Shown here one piece after another: positions 9,359 to 18,961 of a DNA stretch of 32,604 nucleotides. The notes beneath the pieces are model-generated. The model did no database searches, had not been told where the DNA came from, and worked only from the letters and a program-made list of their open reading frames with translations. How positions within the stretch are numbered: position 1 is the first letter of the stretch; each line of letters opens with the position of its first letter. The translations under genes were made by a program, and so were the position numbers. Source of the DNA: Clostridiaceae bacterium (GTDB taxonomy: Bacteria; Bacillota; Clostridia; DSM-8532); the NCBI GenBank assembly GCA_012522505.1, contig JAAYKJ010000051.1:1-32604 (forward strand), in the 5' to 3' direction.

Positions 9359-10561
9359 ATGATTTTATTGGAATTGTTCAAACAGGCTTTCGATAGCTTG
9401 AAATCAAATAAAATGCGCTCCTTTTTGACCATGCTGGGTATTGTAATGGGTGTATTTTCGGTGATCGCCATAATGGCGTTGGGGAATGCAACAGAGAATT
9501 ATATTGTAGGCGAGTTTGAAAAAATCGGAGCCAATACATATAATATTTACAATAAGGGGAGTGATATTACTCAGAACGAGTGGCTTACCCTTAAGGACAT
9601 CAATCTGCTGGAAGAAAACATTCCTGAAATCAAAAACATTACAACACTTGATCAAGGGTTCGGGCAATTAAGGGTAGATTCTGACACAAGGGATGCTATG
9701 ATTAGTGGTGTAACAAGCCAATACAGGAATTTTGCGGTTGTGGATCTGGTCGCTGGTCGGTTTATCAGCAGCTTTGATGACACAGCCAGGGCAAAGGTTG
9801 CGGTTGTGGATGAAAGCTTTGCGAAAAGGTATTTTAACCGGGTTGATATTGTGGGAGAGGAACTGAGCCTGCGCTTAGGTCGATATAATATCAAGGTTAA
9901 GGTTGTCGGAGTTCTCGGCATGGAAAATGACTTTCTCACCGAAATGGCCGGAGATCAAATGCCTGCGATAGTCTTTATGCCGATAAAAACCATTCAATCC
10001 ATTACAGGAAATGAGCGGCTGAGTACCATAATGTTTTCAATTTACCCAGAAGCGGATGTCAAAATGGTCACTGACAAAATAATTGGTCTTCTCGAGAGGA
10101 CACACCGGTCAGAAGACTGCTTTTATCTCCAGTCTATGGACGATGTGCAAAAAATGTTTTCAAGTGTAATCGGCGTAATTACCTCGGTTCTGCTGGTAAT
10201 TGCTGTCATCACACTGATTGTGGGCGGTATAGGTATTATCAATATCCTGCTTGTGTCGGTTACCGAAAGGATTCGGGAAATAGGGATTCGAAAGGCATTG
10301 GGGGCCAAGAAAAGAGATATTGTTATCCAGTTTCTGTTGGAATCCATTCTTATGACCGGAATTGCCGGGATGGTTGGAATCTTTCTGGGTGTTCTGAACG
10401 GGAATGTTATTTCAAGTGTTATTTATATCCCGCCTGCTGTTGATGTTCAGACCATTATCTTGTCTTTTACAATATCGGTTGCATTGGGTCTGATTTTTGG
10501 CGTGTATCCTGCAAAAAAAGCCGCGGACCTCGATCCTATCGAAGCGCTACGCTACGAATAA
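9359..10561 (+). CDS. FtsX/MacB-type ABC permease (YknZ-like)
   Basis: KSNKMRSFLTMLGIVMGVFSVIAIMALG; C-terminal IGIRKALGAKKRDI, GVYPAKKAADLDPIEALRYE. Confidence 0.93.
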   Translation: MILLELFKQAFDSLKSNKMRSFLTMLGIVMGVFSVIAIMALGNATENYIVGEFEKIGANTYNIYNKGSDITQNEWLTLKDINLLEENIPEIKNITTLDQGFGQLRVDSDTRDAMISGVTSQYRNFAVVDLVAGRFISSFDDTARAKVAVVDESFAKRYFNRVDIVGEELSLRLGRYNIKVKVVGVLGMENDFLTEMAGDQMPAIVFMPIKTIQSITGNERLSTIMFSIYPEADVKMVTDKIIGLLERTHRSEDCFYLQSMDDVQKMFSSVIGVITSVLLVIAVITLIVGGIGIINILLVSVTERIREIGIRKALGAKKRDIVIQFLLESILMTGIAGMVGIFLGVLNGNVISSVIYIPPAVDVQTIILSFTISVALGLIFGVYPAKKAADLDPIEALRYE

Positions 10562-10583
10562 TAGCAACATTTCGTGCTCTATA

Positions 10584-10634
10584 ACACACCCATCAGCGGC
10601 GGTTTCAATCCGCTGATTGGGAGGTGTTTTCCAT
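10584..10634 (+). terminator. Intrinsic terminator of the ABC efflux cluster
   Basis: ACACCCATCAGCGG ... CCGCTGATTGGGAGGTGT stem followed by TTT. Confidence 0.7.
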
Positions 10635-10645
10635 TCAATTCCAAA

Positions 10646-10828
10646 TTAAATGTGGGTGCGGTTGAATTGTAGCCTGTACAGCTTTTGATAAGCATTGATG
10701 CGTTTATCCAGCAGATTACTGTACCGTAGTATCTCTTTGCTTTGTAAATTATATTGTTTTACTTGTATGAGATAATTCATTCGTAACTGCATTCCTTTGA
10801 TGAGCATGTATAAAACGAACTTTCTCAC
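10646..10828 (-). CDS. Spo0E-like aspartyl-phosphate phosphatase, ~60 aa
   Basis: SKEILRYSNLLDKRINAYQKL matches the SxxxD signature region of Spo0E-like peptides; GTG start with AAGGAGG RBS. Confidence 0.7.
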   Translation of the reverse strand: MRKFVLYMLIKGMQLRMNYLIQVKQYNLQSKEILRYSNLLDKRINAYQKLYRLQFNRTHI

Positions 10829-11062
10829 CCCTACGACCTCCTTCAACGGAAAAAGAAGATAAAATGCTATTAAAGATACAAAAATCTGTTATAATAGAAT
10901 TAACCGGATTCATTTGTGTACTTCCGTTTTATATTGATTCTGAAGAGGGATATAATAACATTCCTTAGGCCTGCCCGGTTGAAACAGCAAAATATTGCGT
11001 ATATTATGTTTTTACCAATTAAATTTAAAAAGTAACATAAAAAGTGAAAAGCAGGTGCAAAT

Positions 11063-11758
11063 ATGAAAAGAAAAATACTGATTGTTGACGATGAAAAAAA
11101 TATAGTGGATATTTTGAAATTCAATCTGAAAAAAGAGGGTTTTGACACCATTGAAGCATATGACGGAAGACAGGCACTGGAAATGGTTGAACGGGAAAAA
11201 CCAGACCTGATCCTTTTGGATATTATGCTCCCGGAATATGACGGGTTCACGGTATGCAAAAAAATCAGGCAGACGCTGGATACGCCTATATTGATGCTGA
11301 CAGCACGGGAAGAGGAAGTAGACAAGGTTCTTGGGCTGGAGCTCGGTGCAGATGATTATATTACGAAACCTTTCAGTCCAAGGGAACTGATGGCTCGGGT
11401 GAAGGCAAATCTACGGCGGGTTGTTGAAGATGTCCAAAAGGTTCAGGGCGAAGTTCTAACCCGCGGGGACTTAACCATCGATGTGAACCGTTATGAAATT
11501 AAAAGAGATGATGAAACTATCGAGCTTACCCTGCGTGAATTTGAACTGGTGAAATTCCTTGCGATGCAAACAGGACAAATTTTTACAAGGGAAAGCCTTT
11601 TGGAAAAGGTCTGGGGATACGAATATTATGGGGACGTCCGTACCGTTGATGTAACGGTTAGAAGGTTGAGAGAAAAGCTTGAGAGGGTTCCCAGCAGGCC
11701 TGAATACATTCTGACAAAACGCGGAGTGGGTTACTATTTTAATCCCTCGTTAACATAA
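11063..11758 (+). CDS. walR: WalR (YycF) OmpR-family response regulator
   Basis: [54 protein letters not shown], winged helix [25 protein letters not shown]; located before walK. Confidence 0.9.
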   Translation: MKRKILIVDDEKNIVDILKFNLKKEGFDTIEAYDGRQALEMVEREKPDLILLDIMLPEYDGFTVCKKIRQTLDTPILMLTAREEEVDKVLGLELGADDYITKPFSPRELMARVKANLRRVVEDVQKVQGEVLTRGDLTIDVNRYEIKRDDETIELTLREFELVKFLAMQTGQIFTRESLLEKVWGYEYYGDVRTVDVTVRRLREKLERVPSRPEYILTKRGVGYYFNPSLT

Positions 11759-11942
11759 GGCTGCTGGTAAAAAACCTATTCTTGCGTGAAAGGTTATGTA
11801 AGCTGCCGATTTCAGCTTCCATAGTGTCATCGCCTGTACCGGTGTGGAGATGTCTGAGACCAATTCGATCGCGATGCGTAAATTGTTATATTTAAATAGG
11901 CTGGAATCATCGGAAATCCAATTGAAACACCGGGGGATATGA

Positions 11943-13733
11943 ATGTTTTTACGAAGCTTGCAATGGAGACTGATCATCATAATTGTAGCCATCACCTTTG
12001 TTCTGATGTCTGTTATTTGGGTTTTCCTATTTTATAAGGTGGAGGATATTTTTTACAACGACTTCAAGGATACAGTAACCGATAATTATGCGGTTTTGAA
12101 TATTAACGAAAACATGTCGGTACAGAACCTGATAAAAAAACTGGAAGACGATCCCTATACCCTTAGCCAGCTTGCTGGCAGGGAAAAAAGCTTTACAATT
12201 CTGGATGGGCATACGCATGAAATAGTGTATTCCTTGGATGTTTCCTACAAAAAAAATAAAATAGACTTTCGTAATGAAATCTTGAAATCAGAAAACTTGA
12301 TGGCTGTCATCAACGACAAGAACGAAGGCAAGGAAAAGAAACTTACCCGATCGGCCAAAGGAGATGATTTCTACGATTATGTGAAACGGCAGGCACTGTC
12401 AGATGGCGACTATATTTTATATTTTAAGTACAATCGTTCACAGGCATTACAAATCATTGGTGAATTCAGCAACGTCATCTTTACCGGTATGCTTATTGCG
12501 GTTGCTGTTGCCATTGTAATCGGTTTTCTGCTTTCCAGAACCATAACAAAACCAATCATCGATATTATGCATAAAGCAGAAAACATTACATCCGGCGACT
12601 TCGAACAGGTATTGGAAGTAAAATCCGAAGATGAAATCGGGAAACTTACAAGAACTTTTAACTATATGACAAGCCAGCTGAAAAGCATGCTCAATGAAAT
12701 ATCCAGCGAAAAAAATAAATTTGAACTGATACTGAACTTTATGACCGACGGAATCATTGCGTTTAACCGGGAAGGCCTGATTATTCATATCAATTCAGCA
12801 GCAGTGCGGTTTTTGGAATTACAACACAAAGACCTGACTTTTGAAGGAATCATGGATAAGCTAGGCCTTACATATGCGCTGCCAGATATGCTGGACGAGG
12901 AGAACCTCGCAGATATCAAAGATAATATAACAATACGGGATCGGTTCTACCGGGTAAATTTTGCCTCATTTACGGACAAGGAAAATACAGTTGAGGGGAT
13001 TATTACAGTGATCCAGGATATTACTGAATCACAGAAACTGGATAACATGCGCAAGGAATTTGTGGCCAATGTTTCTCATGAACTGAAAACGCCACTGACG
13101 TCTATAAAAAGCTATTCTGAAACGCTGCTGGACGGTGCCGTTGATGATCCGGAAACCGCAAAAAGCTTTTTGCAGGTAATCTATTTGGAATCCAACAGGA
13201 TGGATCGGATCGTGAAGGATCTGCTCCTTTTATCCAAGCATGACAGCGGGATTCAGTTAAACCTGCAGCGAATATCCCCAACGGAATTGACACAAAGTGT
13301 AATCCAAAATCTTAAGATGACTGCTGACGAGAAACATCAGAAGATTAAGATGGTTGAGACCCAAAAAGCGCCGGATATCTCCGGTGATTGGGACAGGTTG
13401 GAGCAGCTTCTGTTCAATATTGTGGGGAATGCCATTAAATACACACCTGATTATGGCGAAATCGTTGTATATGTAGGAAGAAGAGAGAAGAATGCCTGTA
13501 TCTCGGTTGTGGATAACGGTATTGGAATTCCTGAGCAGGATTTGGGAAGAATTTTTGAAAGGTTTTACCGCGTTGATAAGGCTCGTTCCAGGCAAATGGG
13601 AGGCACAGGACTGGGGTTGTCTATCGCCCGTGAAATTGCAGAATTCCATGGCGGGCATATAGAGGCAAAAAGCGAGCCAAACAAAGGCACCGAGATAACG
13701 ATTATTTTGCCCGGAATTGTGGTGGAGCAATGA
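11943..13733 (+). CDS. walK: WalK (YycG) sensor histidine kinase
   Basis: Two TM segments, HAMP, PAS, FVANVSHELKTPLTSIKSYSETLLDGA, N/G boxes NAIKYTPDYG, DNGIGIPEQD, GTGLGLSIA. Confidence 0.9.
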   Translation: MFLRSLQWRLIIIIVAITFVLMSVIWVFLFYKVEDIFYNDFKDTVTDNYAVLNINENMSVQNLIKKLEDDPYTLSQLAGREKSFTILDGHTHEIVYSLDVSYKKNKIDFRNEILKSENLMAVINDKNEGKEKKLTRSAKGDDFYDYVKRQALSDGDYILYFKYNRSQALQIIGEFSNVIFTGMLIAVAVAIVIGFLLSRTITKPIIDIMHKAENITSGDFEQVLEVKSEDEIGKLTRTFNYMTSQLKSMLNEISSEKNKFELILNFMTDGIIAFNREGLIIHINSAAVRFLELQHKDLTFEGIMDKLGLTYALPDMLDEENLADIKDNITIRDRFYRVNFASFTDKENTVEGIITVIQDITESQKLDNMRKEFVANVSHELKTPLTSIKSYSETLLDGAVDDPETAKSFLQVIYLESNRMDRIVKDLLLLSKHDSGIQLNLQRISPTELTQSVIQNLKMTADEKHQKIKMVETQKAPDISGDWDRLEQLLFNIVGNAIKYTPDYGEIVVYVGRREKNACISVVDNGIGIPEQDLGRIFERFYRVDKARSRQMGGTGLGLSIAREIAEFHGGHIEAKSEPNKGTEITIILPGIVVEQ

Positions 13734-13861
13734 ACAAAGTGAATCAGACAGCGCTCTATCCAGCTGATGCATTCTTTAAAGAGCGGTTCTTCTGCGGTAG
13801 TATAAAGCCAGTTAATTTTACTGTAGATATACGAGGATAATTTGTATGGGTGATGTCCAGT

Positions 13862-14266
13862 TTACAAAAACAGGGCCTGGAATACTTCCTGACCGGGCAA
13901 AACCTTGATGCATTGCATCAGGGTTTCTGATTCGCCATATTTTGCTCTTATTGTATAAAAACCCGGGGGTAACTCTTCCAGTTTGAAACGACCATTAAAC
14001 TCCGATTTTGTTCTGGAAACCGGAAAGTTGCTCTCATTTCCGAAATATAAAAGTATTCCCACATCATTTACGATGCGTTTTTGCCTTCCATAATATGTTA
14101 TACCGGTGATCTTGCCTGAATAATCCATTTTTTCATTGTTTACAACCAGATGTATGCGCTGTGTGTTATTCTGGACAGGCATTACATCCATATTCTGTTC
14201 CTGGTCCAAATCCTGGCAATTGTATTGCAAGCTCTCTTTTTCCAAAACCGCTTGATCCGTTTCCAT
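13862..14266 (-). CDS. Small protein with carboxypeptidase-regulatory-like beta fold, function unknown
   Basis: SGKITGITYYG...VGILLYFGN...SRTKSEFNGRFKLEELPPGFYTIRAKYGES resembles CarboxypepD_reg-like segments. Confidence 0.55.
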   Translation of the reverse strand: METDQAVLEKESLQYNCQDLDQEQNMDVMPVQNNTQRIHLVVNNEKMDYSGKITGITYYGRQKRIVNDVGILLYFGNESNFPVSRTKSEFNGRFKLEELPPGFYTIRAKYGESETLMQCIKVLPGQEVFQALFL

Positions 14267-14387
14267 TTTACATACCCCGTTTCTACGCTGAGAAATCTTC
14301 GCATGCGCCCATTGAACTCGTTATTTTTCATCTGTATGTTATATGCAGTGTGGCAAGGCAAAATACCACACTGCACGTATGTTTTAA

Positions 14388-14720
14388 TTAATAATATTTC
14401 GTTTTCTTTTCAGGATTTTCTGCCTTTGCTTCAGCACTGCTTTCAGCCTCTGCTTCCACCTCGTTTTTGATCTTTGCTTTAACGTCAGCATCCACATCTG
14501 TTTTAGTCTTTGATACATTCTCCACCTTCGCATCAGAATCTGCGTCGGTTTCTGCGGTCTGACCCTGACTCTGCTTCTGTGTCAGGTAGTTATAGTTGAT
14601 TTGTTTGTTGGTCTGTTTCTGACGTGTTTCCTGTTCAGCTTCCACCTCTGCCTCCAATTCTGCCTTTATCTCTGCCTTCAACTTACTCTTCAATTCAGCA
14701 TAATCATATTCTATCACCAT
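14388..14720 (-). CDS. Low-complexity A/E/K/D-rich, probably coiled-coil protein of unknown function
   Basis: MVIEYDYAELKSKLKAEIKAELEAEVEAEQETRQ...; strong RBS GGAAGGAGGTG before ATG 14720. Confidence 0.65.
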   Translation of the reverse strand: MVIEYDYAELKSKLKAEIKAELEAEVEAEQETRQKQTNKQINYNYLTQKQSQGQTAETDADSDAKVENVSKTKTDVDADVKAKIKNEVEAEAESSAEAKAENPEKKTKYY

Positions 14721-15018
14721 GAAGCACCTCCTTCCCTGCATTATGATTGAACTAATACATATTATGCAATTCACGAAAAAAGGTTAACCGTAAATTACAT
14801 CAATTCCCGCGAATAATATTCCAAACACCTATTCGCACTAAATCCTCTCTGTTTCGTTATGAAAGGCAAAAAAGCGATAAGGATAATTGAGGTAAAAAAT
14901 CATATCTTTACTTAATCAGCATCTATATGTAAAATAGAGTTTAAACAACACGATAATATTAAAAATGTCTGAAATAGACAGAAACATAAAAATCACCATG
15001 TTTCAGGGGGTATACATA

Positions 15019-16719
15019 TTGGATATCATTGGAATTGATCTTGGTACTACAAACAGTCTGGTTGCAATCTGGACCGAGAACGGCCCGAGGATTATCCCAA
15101 ACGTTTTCGGCTCTGGTATTACGCCATCAATTGTAAGTGTCGATGACTCAGGAGAAATATATGTCGGGGAAATAGCCCGCGAGAGAATGATTACGCATCC
15201 ATACATGACTGCCTCCAATTTCAAGCGGTACATGGGAACGGAAAAAGTATATCCATTAGGGAATTACAAGTTTAAACCAGAAGAATTGTCGTCCTTTGTG
15301 CTCCGTTCTCTGAAATCCGACGCAGAAGCCTATCTTGGAGTGGAGGTAAACGAAGCGGTTATCAGTGTGCCTGCTTATTTTAATGATGCGCAGCGAAAAG
15401 CTACAAAGCGGGCTGGTGAACTGGCGGGCCTTAAGGTTGAGAGGCTTGTCACTGAGCCCACAGCAGCTGCCATCGCTTATGGTCTTCATCTGAAAGAATC
15501 AGAAACGAAATTTCTCGTGTTTGATCTGGGTGGCGGAACATTCGATGTTTCCATACTTGAATTGTTTGAAGGTATTATGGAAGTGAAATCCATTGCCGGC
15601 GATAATTTTCTTGGTGGGGAGGACTTCACGGATGCTTTGACCTCCTACTTTGTCGAGAAATGCAATGTCGATCTCCAAAGTATGGATCTAAAAGAACTAA
15701 CTAAATTAAAAAAGCATGCTGAGCTATGCAAACGCCAGCTGACAGCGGGCTCAGATGCAAAATTCTGCTTGATGCAGGGGGATAAGAGCTATGAAGCGGA
15801 TTTGGACAAGAACAAATTTGAAATGATAGTGGCTAATCTATTGCTGCGGTTACGCCAGCCCGTAGAGAGAGCTTTGAGAGATGCGTCCTTAAAGCCACAG
15901 GATATGGATGCTGTTATTCTGATTGGTGGGGCGACAAGAATGCCTGTAATACGTAATGTAGTGTCCAAAATGTTTGGACGGCTTCCATATACAAGTATCA
16001 ACCCCGATGAGACCGTGGCCTTGGGAGCTGCAATACAGGCAGCGCTCAAGGAAAGGAATGAATCGTTGAACGAAATAATCCTTACAGATGTATGCCCCTA
16101 TTCATTGGGTGTTCAGATCGTCCGTGACATGGGAAACGGTCAGTTTGAAGGAGGGTACTTTCTTCCCATTATTGAAAGGAATACTCCGATTCCAGTGAGC
16201 AGGGCAGAGGTTCTTGAAACGATTGAGGATAATCAGACATGCATCCAACTTGAAATTTACCAGGGTGAAAGCCGAAAGGTAGAAAACAATATTCGTATCG
16301 GTGAATTAAGCTGTAGTATCCCCCCTGCGCCTGCCGGAAAACAGATGATCGACGTACGCTTCACATACGATATCAATGGATTGCTTGAAGTGGAGGCAGT
16401 TGCCCTGGAAACAGGCATCAAACACAAGATTGTTATAGAAAACAGCCCAGGCAGCATGACGCCAAAAGAAATTGAAGAACGGCTGCAGGAGCTTCAGAAG
16501 CTGAAAATCCATCCGCGGGACAGGGCCGAAAATAAGCTGTTGCTTTCCAGAGGGGAACGATTGTATGAAGAATCCCTTGGTGAAATGCGTGCTTGGGTAT
16601 CCAGACTCCTTGCAGATTTTGAAAATGTTCTGTCCAGGCAGAATGACAAGGAGATCAAGGTGTTTGCAGCGAAGTTGAAAGAGAAGCTGGAAGAGGTTGA
16701 GAGGCGGTTGGGGTTCTAG
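15019..16719 (+). CDS. hscC: HscC-like Hsp70 chaperone
   Basis: [75 protein letters not shown] 15019 with AGGGGG RBS fits better than the 14965 ORF start. Confidence 0.88.
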   Translation: MDIIGIDLGTTNSLVAIWTENGPRIIPNVFGSGITPSIVSVDDSGEIYVGEIARERMITHPYMTASNFKRYMGTEKVYPLGNYKFKPEELSSFVLRSLKSDAEAYLGVEVNEAVISVPAYFNDAQRKATKRAGELAGLKVERLVTEPTAAAIAYGLHLKESETKFLVFDLGGGTFDVSILELFEGIMEVKSIAGDNFLGGEDFTDALTSYFVEKCNVDLQSMDLKELTKLKKHAELCKRQLTAGSDAKFCLMQGDKSYEADLDKNKFEMIVANLLLRLRQPVERALRDASLKPQDMDAVILIGGATRMPVIRNVVSKMFGRLPYTSINPDETVALGAAIQAALKERNESLNEIILTDVCPYSLGVQIVRDMGNGQFEGGYFLPIIERNTPIPVSRAEVLETIEDNQTCIQLEIYQGESRKVENNIRIGELSCSIPPAPAGKQMIDVRFTYDINGLLEVEAVALETGIKHKIVIENSPGSMTPKEIEERLQELQKLKIHPRDRAENKLLLSRGERLYEESLGEMRAWVSRLLADFENVLSRQNDKEIKVFAAKLKEKLEEVERRLGF

Positions 16720-18047
16720 TGGACATGTGGAAGATTCTTGAAATTGAACCTACCGACGATATGTCGGCTGTAAAGAAGGCATACGCAAGAAAGCTGAGGC
16801 TTCATCATCCAGAGGATGATCCGGTAGGTTATCAGAGGCTGCGTGAAGCATTTGACCAAATACTAAATATAAACAAAATGCTCGGGCAAGAGTCTGAGGA
16901 TGGATTGCCCCGTTCTTTTTCCACACAGGTTGCAGAAGTAGAGGAAGAGGACACAATAGAGGTTGTACCGGATACCATCATGCCTCCGAAAAAGATATGG
17001 TTAGATCTTGATGTTTATGAACCCCCCGATGTTACAGAACTGAATGACCTGTTTGTGTCACAGGCCGAAGCTTTGTATGGTGACTATTTTTCCAGAGTAA
17101 ATGTAGAAAATTGGAAAACACTATTGAAGCATGAAGCGGTATGGAATATAGGAAACAGGGAACGACTTGGTATTAGAATGCTTCATTTTTTCTCGGATCA
17201 TCATTATATCACTCAGGAAGTATGGCAGCTGCTCAATCATGTTTTCAACTGGTTTGACCATGAGGTAACGGGAAACAGCTACAGCGAATATTCTGAATTA
17301 TTGAAGTATATCCAAAGCCAATTACAACAAGAAAACCCACCGAGCTTCCCTTGTTTTAATACTGACAAGCCTATAGAATACGATAAGTTTCTGGAACTTC
17401 GTGAAAATGTGAAGAGCGCATTCGAGGGAAACGATCTTGAGAAAATGGAACGGTTTATCGATGAGGGGGAAATGATATATGACAAGGATCCTGACATGCT
17501 TTGCCTGAAATCAAAGCTACAGTTACGAAAAAATTCGTATCGGGAAGCAGTTTTAACCTTAACCAAATTGCTGGAAGTCAAGCCGAACGATGAATGGGCG
17601 TCTTTTTATCGGTTCATTGCCATATATGAAAGCTCACAGAAGGCTCAGGATTATGCGCAATTAAGCGACGCATGTTCCTGTGGCTCTCAAAAAGACCAAG
17701 TCGCCGTTAGCGTGGCGAATGCATATATTGAAATTGGTTGCTTTGAAAGGGCAGAGTGTTGGCTTCAAAAGGCTATCAAACTAAAGAGGTCAAATCTAGA
17801 GGAACACTATCTGCTCAGCAAAGTCTACACGGCTATCCAGAAAAGACTAATGGATGAACTGAGTCATAGTCCGGGCAGCCCTGTATTGATTCAGCAGTCG
17901 AACGAATTATCAAACAAGATGCGTAAGAATTACAGAAAGATCGCAAAGAAGCGAGAGCAAGATTCTTACCGGATCTATAGGATCATGGTTTTAATATTTA
18001 CAGCGATGATGATAATTCTCTATTGCATCAATCTACTGGTAAGATAA
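16719..18047 (+). CDS. J-domain-like co-chaperone (DjlB/DjlC-like) with TPR-like region and C-terminal TM anchor
   Basis: MWKILEIEPTDDMSAVKKAYARKLRLHHPEDDPVGYQRLREAFDQIL; C-terminal IMVLIFTAMMIILYCINLLVR; start overlaps hscC stop. Confidence 0.8.
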   Translation: MDMWKILEIEPTDDMSAVKKAYARKLRLHHPEDDPVGYQRLREAFDQILNINKMLGQESEDGLPRSFSTQVAEVEEEDTIEVVPDTIMPPKKIWLDLDVYEPPDVTELNDLFVSQAEALYGDYFSRVNVENWKTLLKHEAVWNIGNRERLGIRMLHFFSDHHYITQEVWQLLNHVFNWFDHEVTGNSYSEYSELLKYIQSQLQQENPPSFPCFNTDKPIEYDKFLELRENVKSAFEGNDLEKMERFIDEGEMIYDKDPDMLCLKSKLQLRKNSYREAVLTLTKLLEVKPNDEWASFYRFIAIYESSQKAQDYAQLSDACSCGSQKDQVAVSVANAYIEIGCFERAECWLQKAIKLKRSNLEEHYLLSKVYTAIQKRLMDELSHSPGSPVLIQQSNELSNKMRKNYRKIAKKREQDSYRIYRIMVLIFTAMMIILYCINLLVR

Positions 18048-18195
18048 TCTGTGTTTTTCTGCGCAAAGTCTAAATTATAGAATTTTTCCTCCCTTTCTCG
18101 CGTAATTGGGTATGAAAGAACGGAAAAGGGGCATGATAGTGAATGACCCGATAACAAACAGATTGGAAAGAATAGTAACCGCATCTTAAAGCACC

Positions 18196-18228
18196 GGTAA
18201 CAGTTTTGTAACAAAATCTGTGTATAAT
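18196..18228 (+). promoter_or_regulatory. Candidate WalR box upstream of a TATAAT -10 element
   Basis: GGTAAC-N5-TGTAAC, 11/12 match to TGTWAH-N5-TGTWAH; TATAAT at 18223-18228. Confidence 0.4.
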
Positions 18229-18293
18229 ATACTTATGATTATTTGACTCGGCAGAAGCGCAGCAAATTTTACAGCTTCTCCAGGAGGGTTAAT

Positions 18294-18950
18294 ATGGCTA
18301 AAAAGCTTATGTTTATACTCTTGGTTCTGATAATGATGGCAGCGGGTTCGGTGGTAGCTATGGCTGACGAAGAGTCTGCGCCGCTAATGAATATGATTGC
18401 TGAAACAAATGAGAACATGCAAAATATTGTTATGTTTGATGAGGCAGTTCAAGGCGAGTACATAGAGGAATATTCCCATCAGGCGGTATTCAATAAATAC
18501 CAAGATTTATTCCAGGACAGAGAAATCCAAATGGAAGGTGTTTACCTCAAAAACATTTGCATAAACAAGAGTAAAGAAAGTTATAACAACCAAGATTATA
18601 CTTTGTCAGCAATGCTACTGGATGAAGTCGTGTTGGAAAACGGGGAATCCATAGTTGTGATGGCTTTTGTTCAAACGGACGATTCCTGCGAGCTGCTTGG
18701 AACTCCTAAACAAATGTTTGCCAAGTTAATGAAGCCCTATAATTTCAGGTTGCCGTTTTCGGGTAAAGAAAATCCCAACCTTATCCGGGTTGTCGCATTT
18801 CTTAAAAGCGAATGGCAGTCTCTTGAGTTGGGTGAAAACCTGGAAATAACCAATTTCGAAATCATAATCGAAGAGGAGAGCTTTATATTTAAGGATAGTT
18901 TAAAAAGTTCTTGGGATATAATAAAGTCAGTGGAAAACATATTGCAGTAA
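18294..18950 (+). CDS. Secreted protein of unknown function in the wal locus
   Basis: Signal peptide MAKKLMFILLVLIMMAAGSVVAMA; RBS CAGGAGGG before ATG 18294. Confidence 0.75.
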   Translation: MAKKLMFILLVLIMMAAGSVVAMADEESAPLMNMIAETNENMQNIVMFDEAVQGEYIEEYSHQAVFNKYQDLFQDREIQMEGVYLKNICINKSKESYNNQDYTLSAMLLDEVVLENGESIVVMAFVQTDDSCELLGTPKQMFAKLMKPYNFRLPFSGKENPNLIRVVAFLKSEWQSLELGENLEITNFEIIIEEESFIFKDSLKSSWDIIKSVENILQ

Positions 18951-18961
18951 TGGGGTAAAAC

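Noticed and set aside
13257-13772. Minus-strand ORF of 171 aa
   Set aside because: Antisense to the conserved kinase domain of walK; no supporting RBS or motif.
14150-14470. Plus-strand ORFs (106 aa and 76 aa) in the walK-hscC gap
   Set aside because: Overlap two minus-strand genes with better start signals; translations look like shadow ORFs.
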